NCBI GenBank assembly: GCA_017403085.1
Contig: JAFQOQ010000009.1
Span: forward strand, 66,096 to 130,095
Direction: 5' to 3'
Length of the DNA: 64,000 nucleotides
Source of the DNA: Alphaproteobacteria bacterium
GTDB lineage: Bacteria > Pseudomonadota > Alphaproteobacteria > Rs-D84
Position 1 is the stretch's first letter. Each line of letters begins with the position of its first letter. The notes beneath the pieces were generated by a model, which saw only the letters and a list, made by a program, of their open reading frames with translations, had not been told where the DNA came from and ran no database searches. The position numbers and the translations under genes are program-made. Shown here piece after piece: positions 56,001-63,056 of the stretch.

Positions 56001-56633
56001 ATGCCTTTAACAAGATGGACGAATGTACAAACTAAAAACACAAACAAAGAACCAAAGGTGTCGATTCTGCCTAATGGTTTGTTTCTTTTTAACAAAGCAT
56101 CAAAAGATACGTTCAAAATTCCAGAAACATGTAAATATGTACAATTGTATTATGATGAAGATACACAACAGGTTGTTTTTGAATTTGTAAGTACTACGAC
56201 TGATGAAGTTCCGGTGAAAGTACACTTTAGCAAAACAGGAATGCATTTTTCTGCCAAAGGGTTTATAAAATTATTCCAAACAAAAATTGAAGAAACCACA
56301 CAATTTATAGTAAAAAAATATAAAACAAATAGCCTGATGACATATCTGGATAAACAACTACATGAAACACAAAAGACAACCAGAAGGCCTGTGTTAAACT
56401 TTATTGAGATGGGGATACCAATTGGCTCAACATTGGTCTATACCAAGAATAAAAATATTACAGCCAAAGTAATTTCGCATAATAGGGTTGAATTTAATGG
56501 TCAAATTTATGCGCTGTCATCGCTAACTAAGGATTTGAAAGATTTGTCCTATTATTTAGCACCATGTGGATTTTGGACTTATCAAGGCAAGAAACTATCC
56601 AATATTTATGATGAAACTTATTTGCAAAAATAA
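56001..56633 (+). CDS. RAMA-domain-like protein
   Basis: 210 aa from ATG 56001 (SD AAAAGGA; the frame upstream runs through the promoter). Residues about 127-205 (FIEMGIPIGSTLVYTKNKNITAKVIS..., GQIYALSSLTKDL, GFWTYQGKKLSNIYDE) fit the RAMA/DUF4357 domain that accompanies adenine methylases and nucleases in defence and phage loci. The N-terminal half (residues 1-110) is beta-rich and unrecognised. There is no methylase or nuclease neighbour. It may read DNA modification; inference. Confidence 0.6.
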   Translation: MPLTRWTNVQTKNTNKEPKVSILPNGLFLFNKASKDTFKIPETCKYVQLYYDEDTQQVVFEFVSTTTDEVPVKVHFSKTGMHFSAKGFIKLFQTKIEETTQFIVKKYKTNSLMTYLDKQLHETQKTTRRPVLNFIEMGIPIGSTLVYTKNKNITAKVISHNRVEFNGQIYALSSLTKDLKDLSYYLAPCGFWTYQGKKLSNIYDETYLQK

Positions 56634-56938
56634 ACACCGCCCAATTGGGCGGTTTGTATTTGAAATGTTTTACTGTTCTGTAACTTCTTTGGCTTTAGTT
56701 TTGTGTCAGAAACACAAGAAAATAAACTAATCAATAATAAAGAGCTACCAAATATAATTGCATAAATAAATTCTAAACACAGAATACTTGACACCAAAGC
56801 TATGGTTTGTTCCCTTGGAATAACGGCCATCTTTGTTATTATTAAGGAGTAAATAGGGATAAACATTATAGAAAACCACAGCCAAGATATTTTTATTCCT
56901 TGTTGTATTTTATTTATGTATTCAACTCGTTTTGTCAT
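56618..56938 (-). CDS. small membrane protein, unknown
   Basis: 106 aa with two TM segments (ISWLWFSIMFIPIYSLII and IALVSSILCLEFIYAIIFGSSLLLISLF) and a short polar tail. Weak SD GAAGAGA. Last gene of the minus-strand cluster; its end runs through the terminator of the convergent gene. No family recognised. Confidence 0.55.
   Translation of the reverse strand: MTKRVEYINKIQQGIKISWLWFSIMFIPIYSLIITKMAVIPREQTIALVSSILCLEFIYAIIFGSSLLLISLFSCVSDTKLKPKKLQNSKTFQIQTAQLGGVYFCK
56634..56660 (+). terminator. terminator after the RAMA-domain gene
   Basis: ACCGCCC-AATT-GGGCGGT followed by TTGTATTT; it overlaps the 3' end of the convergent gene. Confidence 0.6.
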
Positions 56939-56959
56939 ACTGTAATCTCTTCGTATATA

Positions 56960-57736
56960 CTATTGAATGCCCATTTGTTTAAAACGCTTCATGGTGTCAG
57001 AGTCTATACAGCGTTTGAATTTTCTAGTACGCTTGAGGCTTCCTTCTTTATTTCTATATTTCATATCAATGCCGGTATCTTGAAAAACACCACCTAGCCA
57101 CTTTTCACCATCAACAAAATGTTTGTCTATACGATTTTTTACAACAAAAAAGGTTAGAGGCCAATTGTTATCAGCTGCTGTCATTCGATACTGTTCGTCA
57201 ACAATAACCATCAGTCCTTCATCGGTTTGCTGATGGGTACGATAAACTTCATCGTATACCAATACAGATTTTTCAATATCACAACCTGTTTCTTTTTCCC
57301 ATTTTTTAATAAATGCATTTAGTTCTTCTGCCTTCTTTTTCTCTTCTTTTTCCTTTTGTTTTGCTAATTCTGCAACTTCTTTGTCTTTCTTTTGTATATA
57401 TGTGTCTATTATCCCAGAAGAGCACGAATATACCGTTTCCTTATCCAAATCAATTCTCTTTTTTCCCCACATAAAATACTCATTGGAATCTTCTGTCTTT
57501 TCTTCCAATTTGCACATATCCTTATTTTTTTTATCGTTTAAATGGACGATAAAAGTATCATCTATTTTGTATGTGGTAGCAGCTAAAGACATTGCGTCTT
57601 CGTTTGTAATACAAACATAATCGCTATCTAATGAATTTCTATGGGCTTCATTGACATGGTAGCATTTGTAGGGTTTTTGGATATACGAACAGCCAAAAAG
57701 TAGAGTAACCAAAGATAGAAAAAATGTCATTTTCAT
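56960..57736 (-). CDS. lipoprotein, unknown
   Basis: 258 aa from ATG 57736 (SD AAAGGACG). Lipobox LLFGC with Cys16. Residues about 115-150 form a Lys/Glu coiled coil (KDKEVAELAKQKEKEEKKKAEEL). The C-terminal half has a compact beta-like region (NNWPLTFFVVKNRID, WLGGVFQDTGIDMKY). Six Cys in total. It follows the two related membrane proteins with a few bases between them. No function recognised. Confidence 0.65.
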   Translation of the reverse strand: MKMTFFLSLVTLLFGCSYIQKPYKCYHVNEAHRNSLDSDYVCITNEDAMSLAATTYKIDDTFIVHLNDKKNKDMCKLEEKTEDSNEYFMWGKKRIDLDKETVYSCSSGIIDTYIQKKDKEVAELAKQKEKEEKKKAEELNAFIKKWEKETGCDIEKSVLVYDEVYRTHQQTDEGLMVIVDEQYRMTAADNNWPLTFFVVKNRIDKHFVDGEKWLGGVFQDTGIDMKYRNKEGSLKRTRKFKRCIDSDTMKRFKQMGIQ

Positions 57737-57746
57737 TTGTCGTCCT

Positions 57747-58268
57747 TTATTTAACATAATAAATATCCTGTTTGTCGCATTGCTTATATAATATTTCTGC
57801 GGTTTTTACATCTTCAGGACAAGAATAAAACATGACTTCTGCCGCACTGCAATAGAATGCCACATTTTTATATATACATCCAAAGTATATTGTTATATCA
57901 TTTTTTTGTATGATTTGAGTATATGAGTCTTGGCTAGAAAACTTTATCGTCATCAACTTTGTGTTGTCGGGTTCTAAAGCGTCATAAATATATTTCATTA
58001 GACCATATTGACTAAAAGGTTGTCTTTTGCACACTCCATCAGAGTTTTTCTTCATATGTTTTATGTGTTTGGTTATTTCTGATTTTTCTTTGGAAGCGAA
58101 TGTCACATACATAATTTCTTTTGTATTGGAATTATAATATGAAGAGCATTTGTATTCGTGCCATTTATCCTTTTGGGTGGTTATGTGTGCGACAAAACAA
58201 ATGCACGCAATCATTAATGTGACAATAACAATAATTAAATAACTAGGAATTATAAGCCTTTTTTTCAT
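57747..58268 (-). CDS. membrane-anchored Cys-rich protein, unknown (paralogue pair, second)
   Basis: 173 aa. N-terminal TM (YLIIVIVTLMIACICFVAH), rest extracytoplasmic with several Cys. C-terminal YCSAAEVMFYSCPEDVKTAEILYKQC lines up with YECHTEQYSPIKWDCPATEHEAETLKSIC in the gene before it, and both share a MYVTF/VYIFY-...-I..HMK block, so they are diverged duplicates. Function unknown. Confidence 0.65.
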   Translation of the reverse strand: MKKRLIIPSYLIIVIVTLMIACICFVAHITTQKDKWHEYKCSSYYNSNTKEIMYVTFASKEKSEITKHIKHMKKNSDGVCKRQPFSQYGLMKYIYDALEPDNTKLMTIKFSSQDSYTQIIQKNDITIYFGCIYKNVAFYCSAAEVMFYSCPEDVKTAEILYKQCDKQDIYYVK

Positions 58269-58278
58269 GATATTCCTC

Positions 58279-58863
58279 TTATTTTAAAAGTTCATTAGGT
58301 GTGTATTGGCATATGGATTTTAGCGTTTCTGCTTCATGTTCTGTTGCAGGACAATCCCATTTGATTGGGGAATATTGTTCTGTGTGACATTCGTATCTTG
58401 CTGTTTTATATTGACAGACAATAAGCTCTTTTGTGCCAAATCGACTAAAAAAATCAACCTGATACATATCTTTTTTTAGGGGATATCTTTGTACTGCTAA
58501 ATTAGCCCCCAACGGATTACCAGATTTCAATATTTCCAGCAAGTCCATGTTACCGTTCATCTTGTCTAATACTTGATATAAAGAAAAAGCAGTTTTCGTT
58601 TTTTTGTTCATTTTTATGTGATAATCACCTTTGTCAAAACAAAAATATCCAGTATTTTTCATATGAAAGGTTATCTCATTAATAAGCATTTGGTCATCGG
58701 AATAAAAAATATACACAACCTGATTTTTTGCATCTAAGCAAGCTCGTTCTATATTATCATTTTTGTGATTGCCTGTTGTACAATATATTACTCCGACAAT
58801 AATGCATACGCATACAGCTAAGAGCCATAAATATATTTTTCGATTATTCTTTGTAATAGCCAT
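58279..58863 (-). CDS. membrane-anchored Cys-rich protein, unknown (paralogue pair, first)
   Basis: 194 aa from ATG 58863 with SD GAGAGAG (a TTG at 58878 is an alternative). N-terminal TM (IYLWLLAVCVCIIVGVIYC), then an extracytoplasmic domain with conserved Cys. First gene after leader RNA B; the 58.9-56.6 kb genes form one minus-strand unit. Function unknown; the shared leader with the 429-1085 gene is the main link between the two accessory blocks. Confidence 0.65.
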   Translation of the reverse strand: MAITKNNRKIYLWLLAVCVCIIVGVIYCTTGNHKNDNIERACLDAKNQVVYIFYSDDQMLINEITFHMKNTGYFCFDKGDYHIKMNKKTKTAFSLYQVLDKMNGNMDLLEILKSGNPLGANLAVQRYPLKKDMYQVDFFSRFGTKELIVCQYKTARYECHTEQYSPIKWDCPATEHEAETLKSICQYTPNELLK

Positions 58864-58881
58864 AACGAACTCTCTCAATTA

Positions 58882-58918
58882 AATAAAAAGTTAGACCGCC
58901 ATAGGATGTTAGGCGGTC
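58882..58918 (-). terminator. terminator hairpin at end of leader RNA B
   Basis: GACCGCC/GGCGGTC stem, then TAACTTTTTATTT on the minus strand. It ends about 19 nt before ATG 58863. Confidence 0.6.
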
Positions 58919-59125
58919 GGGGAGTTCTCAAATCAGCGTATTAGTGATTCTGTTGTTTTCGGGTTGCCCCTGTTGTATAGCAAACAGCTCCCCGACTTAT
59001 ACAAGTCAGGGATAAATCACGACACAAAACCACAGGAATGACATCGGATGACGATGCCGTCAGTAATTTTGCACCGAATACGCTGGGCTTGAGATAGCCC
59101 CGAACCCATATCCCTATGGATTCAT
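58882..59125 (-). ncRNA. structured leader RNA, copy B
   Basis: Minus-strand transcript from A59125 (AUGAAUCC). Same helices as copy A with different sequence: 59102-59107/59118-59123; GGGCT/AGCCC 59085-59089/59096-59100; long-range CAGCGTATT 58934-58942 with 59077-59085; GACTT/AAGTC 58994-58998/59003-59007; CTGTT/AACAG 58970-58974/58983-58987; GTCGGGGAG 58916-58924 with 58988-58996; terminator arms 58894-58900/58912-58918. Copy B has a stop at codon 4 of the AUG frame, so the RNA is not a coding leader. Confidence 0.7.
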
Positions 59126-59130
59126 TTCAT

Positions 59131-59159
59131 AGTCTATCACTAAAAATCAAAAATCTCAA
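59131..59159 (-). promoter_or_regulatory. promoter of leader RNA B
   Basis: Minus strand TTGAGA (59154-59159), 17-bp spacer, TAGACT (59131-59136), with the same 5-nt gap to AUGAAUCC as in copy A. Confidence 0.55.
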
Positions 59160-59274
59160 TTAGATATTAAAAGTATGGATTTTGTATTTGGTATGATTGA
59201 GTAGGGGTAAAAACTTTACATAGAAAAATGGTGTGCCGGTGAAAGTGGCGGTGTTTATTTCCCAGTATGGGAGG

Positions 59275-59303
59275 TTGACTTTTTTTGTGATATTCAGAAT
59301 AAT
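59275..59303 (+). promoter_or_regulatory. promoter of the CxxC membrane protein operon
   Basis: TTGACT (59275-59280), 17-bp spacer, AATAAT (59298-59303). Confidence 0.55.
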
Positions 59304-59334
59304 ACAGGTGATTATACGAAAAGGGGAAATGTTT

Positions 59335-59832
59335 ATGCGTAAATTGTTATTGGCATTGTTGGCGTTGGTGCCGTCATCTGTTATGGCAAATCCGGCGTGT
59401 CCGGTATGTACGATTGCCGTTGGGGCGGGGCTGGATATTGCGCGTCGTTTGGGCGTGCCGGACAGTATTGTTGGGCTGTGGGCCGGGGCGCTGTTGACGT
59501 TGCTGGGGTATTGGATGTTGAAATTTATGGACAAGAAAAATTGGCATTTCCGTGGACGCGATGCGATTGTTATTGTTTTGTCCGTTGCGATGATTGGGTT
59601 TGTTTATCTGGGGACTGTACAATATAATCCAGTTGCGATTTGTGGTGGATTGGTTATGGATCCGGTGTTATTCGGCACGATTTGCGGTGCGTTGATATTT
59701 ATTGGAACTGGTAAATTGTATCAATGGATGAAGGCGAAAAATGGTGGGCATGCGCATTTTCCGTTTGAAAAGGTTGTGTTGCCGATTGTCGCATTGGCAT
59801 TGGCCAGTTGGGCGATGATGTTGTGTTTTTAA
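59335..59832 (+). CDS. membrane protein with N-terminal CPVC motif, unknown
   Basis: 165 aa from ATG 59335 (SD AAGGGG at proper distance; ATG 59329 is too close). Signal-like N-terminus (LLLALLALVPSSVMA), then NPACPVCTIAVGAGLDIARRLGV with a CxxC just after it, followed by three or four TM segments. The CxxC near the membrane surface hints at redox or metal binding; not tested. 15 nt before the next gene. Confidence 0.65.
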   Translation: MRKLLLALLALVPSSVMANPACPVCTIAVGAGLDIARRLGVPDSIVGLWAGALLTLLGYWMLKFMDKKNWHFRGRDAIVIVLSVAMIGFVYLGTVQYNPVAICGGLVMDPVLFGTICGALIFIGTGKLYQWMKAKNGGHAHFPFEKVVLPIVALALASWAMMLCF

Positions 59833-59847
59833 GCAAGGGGTGTTGAA

Positions 59848-60408
59848 ATGAAAAAAATAGAATCTGTTCAGGAATTTGTTGAAAAGTTGGATGCGGCAAA
59901 AAAGGTTAATCCAAAGGATTTGTCAAGCGACCAGGATTTGACAATTGGTATTATGAACCTGATTTCAATCGAAGAACATTTAATGTTTTCGGGTGCGAAA
60001 ACCGGCAAGACACAGTTCTATGATTTGATTAATGAAGTGCGCGAAATGCGTAAAAACGCCATGCTGAAAATTATTCCGGCGTACGAAGGTGAAGTGTGGT
60101 GTATTTCAAAGCATTTGTTGGCGGCCGCTATGCGCGTGTTCGAAGTTGGGACCAAGGCATTAGCCGCGGGGGACAAGGAAACAGCGTATTCCCTGTTTGA
60201 CCAGTCGTATGAATTGTATTGTATGTTCTGGGGATTGAATATGGGGATGTTGACCGGGGACAAGAAAGATGTGAAAGTCGCCAAGAAGGTCGCACCAGCC
60301 AAAGCCGCCCAAGCACCAGTTGTTGCCAAAGAAGAAAAAACAGCCAAAGGTGGTATGGGCAAGTTGAAAAGTTGGGTAAAAAATGCTGTGAATTGTTGTA
60401 TTGAATAA
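59848..60408 (+). CDS. hypothetical helical protein
   Basis: 186 aa, SD AGGGG. Soluble, helical (residues 1-135, with EEHLMFSGAKTGKTQFYDLINEVREMRK and SLFDQSYELYCMFWGLNMG), then an Ala/Lys/Val linker and an amphipathic end GMGKLKSWVKNAVNCC. Co-transcribed with the CPVC membrane protein. No family recognised. Confidence 0.65.
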   Translation: MKKIESVQEFVEKLDAAKKVNPKDLSSDQDLTIGIMNLISIEEHLMFSGAKTGKTQFYDLINEVREMRKNAMLKIIPAYEGEVWCISKHLLAAAMRVFEVGTKALAAGDKETAYSLFDQSYELYCMFWGLNMGMLTGDKKDVKVAKKVAPAKAAQAPVVAKEEKTAKGGMGKLKSWVKNAVNCCIE

Positions 60409-60437
60409 AAATCCCGCCATTTGGCGGGTTTTTATTT
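60409..60437 (+). terminator. terminator after the two-gene unit
   Basis: CCCGCCA-TT-TGGCGGG followed by TTTTTATTT. Confidence 0.75.
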
Positions 60438-60461
60438 GTGTTGGTATGTTGTACTTTGTGC

Positions 60462-60489
60462 TTGCTTTTTTGTTTGCTATCCGTATAAT
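60462..60489 (+). promoter_or_regulatory. promoter of tRNA-Thr(GGT)
   Basis: TTGCTT (60462-60467), 16-bp spacer, TATAAT (60484-60489). Confidence 0.6.
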
Positions 60490-60504
60490 TGGCGGGAAGT
60501 TAAT

Positions 60505-60578
60505 GCCCTAATAGTCTAGTGGTAAAACACGTCCTTGGTAAGGACGAGTCGCAAGTCCGATTCTTGCTTAGGGCACCA
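60505..60578 (+). tRNA. tRNA-Thr (GGT)
   Basis: 74 nt with CCA. Acceptor GCCCTAA/TTAGGGC, anticodon arm CGTCC-TTGGTAA-GGACG, anticodon GGT. The T-loop is TCCGATT, so position 55 is C, as in the CAT tRNA at 54706. Confidence 0.92.
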
Positions 60579-60688
60579 TCCGCTTTCGCTTGCGCTACAG
60601 CGAGATTGATTTTGAATAAAATCAAGCGAAGGTGTAGGGTTAGAGAAACGGATGTCGCGCTGTAATGAACGTAGTGAATGAAAGCGGA
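60579..60688. repeat. 110-bp MITE-like palindromic segment
   Basis: Ends are inverted: TCCGCTTTC (60579-60587) and GAAAGCGGA (60680-60688), with a nested TACAGCG/CGCTGTA pair and an inner hairpin TTGATTTT-GAAT-AAAATCAA. It starts exactly at the tRNA 3' end and ends just before a GIY-YIG gene. Confidence 0.5.
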
Positions 60689-60695
60689 CTTTTTG

Positions 60696-60935
60696 ATGTT
60701 TTATGTTTATCTTTTGCGAAGTATAAATTTCCCAGAACGTTTTTATGTTGGTTGTACAGGTGATTTAAAAAGACGCTTAAAAGAACATAATGATGGAAAA
60801 TCGATATATACCAATAAATTTAAACCATGGACCCTGCATGGGTATGTGGCGTTTGATAGTGAAGAGAAAGCACGGAATTTTGAAAATTTTCTTAAAACAG
60901 GTAATGGCAGAATATTTCAAAAGAAATTCTTTTGA
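60696..60935 (+). CDS. GIY-YIG nuclease-domain protein (YhbQ/UPF0213-like)
   Basis: 79 aa from ATG 60696 (an in-frame ATG at 60678 lies in the palindrome). Minimal GIY-YIG domain: FYVYLLRS, FYVGCTGDLKRRLKEHN with the catalytic Arg, and FENFLKTGNGR. Such stand-alone domains are common beside tRNAs. The role is unknown. Confidence 0.8.
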   Translation: MFYVYLLRSINFPERFYVGCTGDLKRRLKEHNDGKSIYTNKFKPWTLHGYVAFDSEEKARNFENFLKTGNGRIFQKKFF

Positions 60936-60957
60936 TTGTATTTTTTTTATAAATTGC

Positions 60958-60986
60958 TTGCCATTGAGAAAAAAGGTAGATATACT
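60958..60986 (+). promoter_or_regulatory. promoter of the aspS leader
   Basis: TTGCCA (60958-60963), 17-bp spacer, TATACT (60981-60986). Gives a leader of about 194 nt before aspS. Confidence 0.6.
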
Positions 60987-60992
60987 CTTGTC

Positions 60993-61186
60993 TGTGAGAT
61001 TCATCCGTTTTGCGTTGTGATGATATGACTGACAACCATGGAATGACGCAACAGATAAAAAAGTTATAAATCAGGGTGGCACCGCGCAGCCGAATTGACT
61101 TGCGCCCCTGAAGGTTAACAATCAAATGTGGGTGCCGAAATTCCAAATTTTGTTTTTCGCGCCCGAAATAAAAAAAAGGGACCAAA
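60993..61186 (+). promoter_or_regulatory. T-box-like aspS leader
   Basis: AGGGTGGCACCGCG (61073-61086) is the T-box sequence. It can form the standard antiterminator with GCGCCCCT (61102-61109): AGGG/CCCT and GCGC/GCGC, leaving the UGGC bulge. UGGC pairs with 3' GCCA, so a G73 tRNA is expected, as for tRNA-Asp (and Asn). A 5' stem (61010-61018 with 61032-61036 and 61048-61051) displays GAC (61027-61029). GGCACC (61078-61083) can alternatively pair with GGTGCC (61131-61136), and a weak AT hairpin with TGTTTTT follows (about 61123-61157). Stem I is short, as in some translational T-boxes. Confidence 0.7.
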
Positions 61187-62956
61187 ATGTTATCTTTGAA
61201 ATCAAAGTACAGAACGCATACATGTGGTGAACTAAACACATCTAATGTGGGCGAAAGTGTTGTTTTATCGGGTTGGGTACATCGCAAACGCGACCACGGG
61301 TCATTGATGTTTGTTGACCTGCGTGATAATTACGGTATTACCCAGGTGGTTTTTGACGGTGGTAACGAGGCGTTGGAAAAAGTACGCCCGGAATCCGTGA
61401 TTAAGGTTGTTGGCACCGTTGTTGCGCGTGATGCGTCGGCCGTCAATGATAAAATTCCAACCGGTGGTATTGAAATTCAGGCGCAATCCTTTGAAGTTTT
61501 AACAAACGCAGATATTTTGCCATTCCAGGTATTTGGCGACGATGATTCTGTTGCCGAAGATTTAAGATTAAAATATCGCTATATCGATTTAAGACGTGAA
61601 AGTCTGCACAAAAATATTTTGTTCCGTAATCGCGTGATGAAATTCTTGCGCGATAAAATGTGGGATATGGGCTTTTCAGAATTCCAGACACCTATTTTGA
61701 CCGCGTCATCGCCAGAGGGCGCGCGCGACTTTATCGTTCCCAGTCGCAATCATCATGGGATGTTCTATGCGTTGCCCCAGGCACCACAGCAGTTTAAGCA
61801 GTTTATTCAGATTTCTGGGTTTGACCGCTATTTCCAGATTGCGCCATGTTTCCGCGACGAAGATTTGCGTGCGGACAGATTGCTGGAATTTTATCAGTTG
61901 GATTTGGAAATGTCGTTTGTGGACCTGCCAGACATTCAGGCCGTCGGTAATAAATTAATGCCGGAAATGATACGCGAATTTGTGCCTGGCGCAAAAATAT
62001 GTCCGGAAATTCCACACATCCCATTTGACGAAGCGATGCTGAAATACGGTTCAGATAAACCTGATTTGCGTAATCCAATCATTATTCATGACGTGACGGA
62101 AATTTTCCGCGGGTCTGATTTTGGTATTTTTGCAAATGCCATTGAAAATGGCGCCGTTGTGCGTGCAATACCCGCACCAAATTCAGCCGATAAACCACGT
62201 TCTTGGTTTGATAAATTGGGCGAATTTGCAGTCAAAGAATTAGGACTGGGTGGATTGGGATATATCGTGTTCGCCGAAGAAGCCAAGGGACCAGTTGCGA
62301 AAAAGTTAGATGAGGGGCGCATCGCAAAGTTGCGTGAAATCGCAGGTGATAATTCATCATTGTTCTTTGTTTGTGATGAAAAAAATACCGCAGCCAAGGC
62401 CGCCGGTAAATTGCGCAATAAATTGGGCGATGATTTGGGCCTAATTGACCCAAAAGAATTTAGATTCTGTTGGATAGAAGAATTCCCATTCTTTGAAGCG
62501 GACGAAGAATCACCAACGGGTATTGCATTTACGCATAATCCGTTCTCGTTCCCGATGGCAACGCTGGAAGAATTGAATACAAAAAATCCATTGGAAATCA
62601 AGGCTGCACAATTTGACATGGTATTAAATGGTGCGGAAATCTGCAGTGGTGGCTTGCGAAACTTTAACCCAGAGGTTATGTTAAAATGCTTTGACATCAC
62701 CGGGTACAGCGAAGATGTGGTCAAGGAAAAGTTCGGTGGTATGTACACAGCATTCCAATACGGTGCGCCACCACACGGTGGTTGTGCGTTCGGTTTGGAC
62801 AGATTGGTTCAAATTATGTTGGATGAACCAAACCTGCGCCAGGTTGTGATTTTCCCAACCAATCAACGCGGACAAGACTTGATGATGGGTGCACCAACAA
62901 CTGTAACAGAAAAGCAGTTGCGCGAAGTACACATTCAGGTTCGCAAAAAGAACTAA
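61187..62956 (+). CDS. aspS: aspartyl-tRNA synthetase
   Basis: 589 aa, bacterial type. Anticodon-binding OB fold (LSGWVHRKRDHGSLMFVDLRD), class II core with FQTPILTASSPEGARDF, QAPQQFKQ, the GAD insertion (residues about 290-400), and GGCAFGLDRLVQ. May be non-discriminating if the organism uses GatCAB for Asn. SD AAGGGA lies inside the T-box expression platform. Confidence 0.97.
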   Translation: MLSLKSKYRTHTCGELNTSNVGESVVLSGWVHRKRDHGSLMFVDLRDNYGITQVVFDGGNEALEKVRPESVIKVVGTVVARDASAVNDKIPTGGIEIQAQSFEVLTNADILPFQVFGDDDSVAEDLRLKYRYIDLRRESLHKNILFRNRVMKFLRDKMWDMGFSEFQTPILTASSPEGARDFIVPSRNHHGMFYALPQAPQQFKQFIQISGFDRYFQIAPCFRDEDLRADRLLEFYQLDLEMSFVDLPDIQAVGNKLMPEMIREFVPGAKICPEIPHIPFDEAMLKYGSDKPDLRNPIIIHDVTEIFRGSDFGIFANAIENGAVVRAIPAPNSADKPRSWFDKLGEFAVKELGLGGLGYIVFAEEAKGPVAKKLDEGRIAKLREIAGDNSSLFFVCDEKNTAAKAAGKLRNKLGDDLGLIDPKEFRFCWIEEFPFFEADEESPTGIAFTHNPFSFPMATLEELNTKNPLEIKAAQFDMVLNGAEICSGGLRNFNPEVMLKCFDITGYSEDVVKEKFGGMYTAFQYGAPPHGGCAFGLDRLVQIMLDEPNLRQVVIFPTNQRGQDLMMGAPTTVTEKQLREVHIQVRKKN

Positions 62957-62957
62957 A

Positions 62958-62984
62958 TAAAATCCCCCATCTGGGGGATTTTTA
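62958..62984 (+). terminator. terminator after aspS
   Basis: ATCCCCCA-TC-TGGGGGAT followed by TTTTT. Confidence 0.75.
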
Positions 62985-63056
62985 AATTGGAATTCATACC
63001 TGTTGGAAAAGATTTTTTTCCACATATAATTTCGTGCATAAAATAAGAGAGAGAAT

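Noticed and set aside
54781..59330. Accessory region as an element integrated at the CAT tRNA with a detectable right att site
   Set aside because: I saw no second copy of the tRNA 3' end to the right; the boundary remains unproven.
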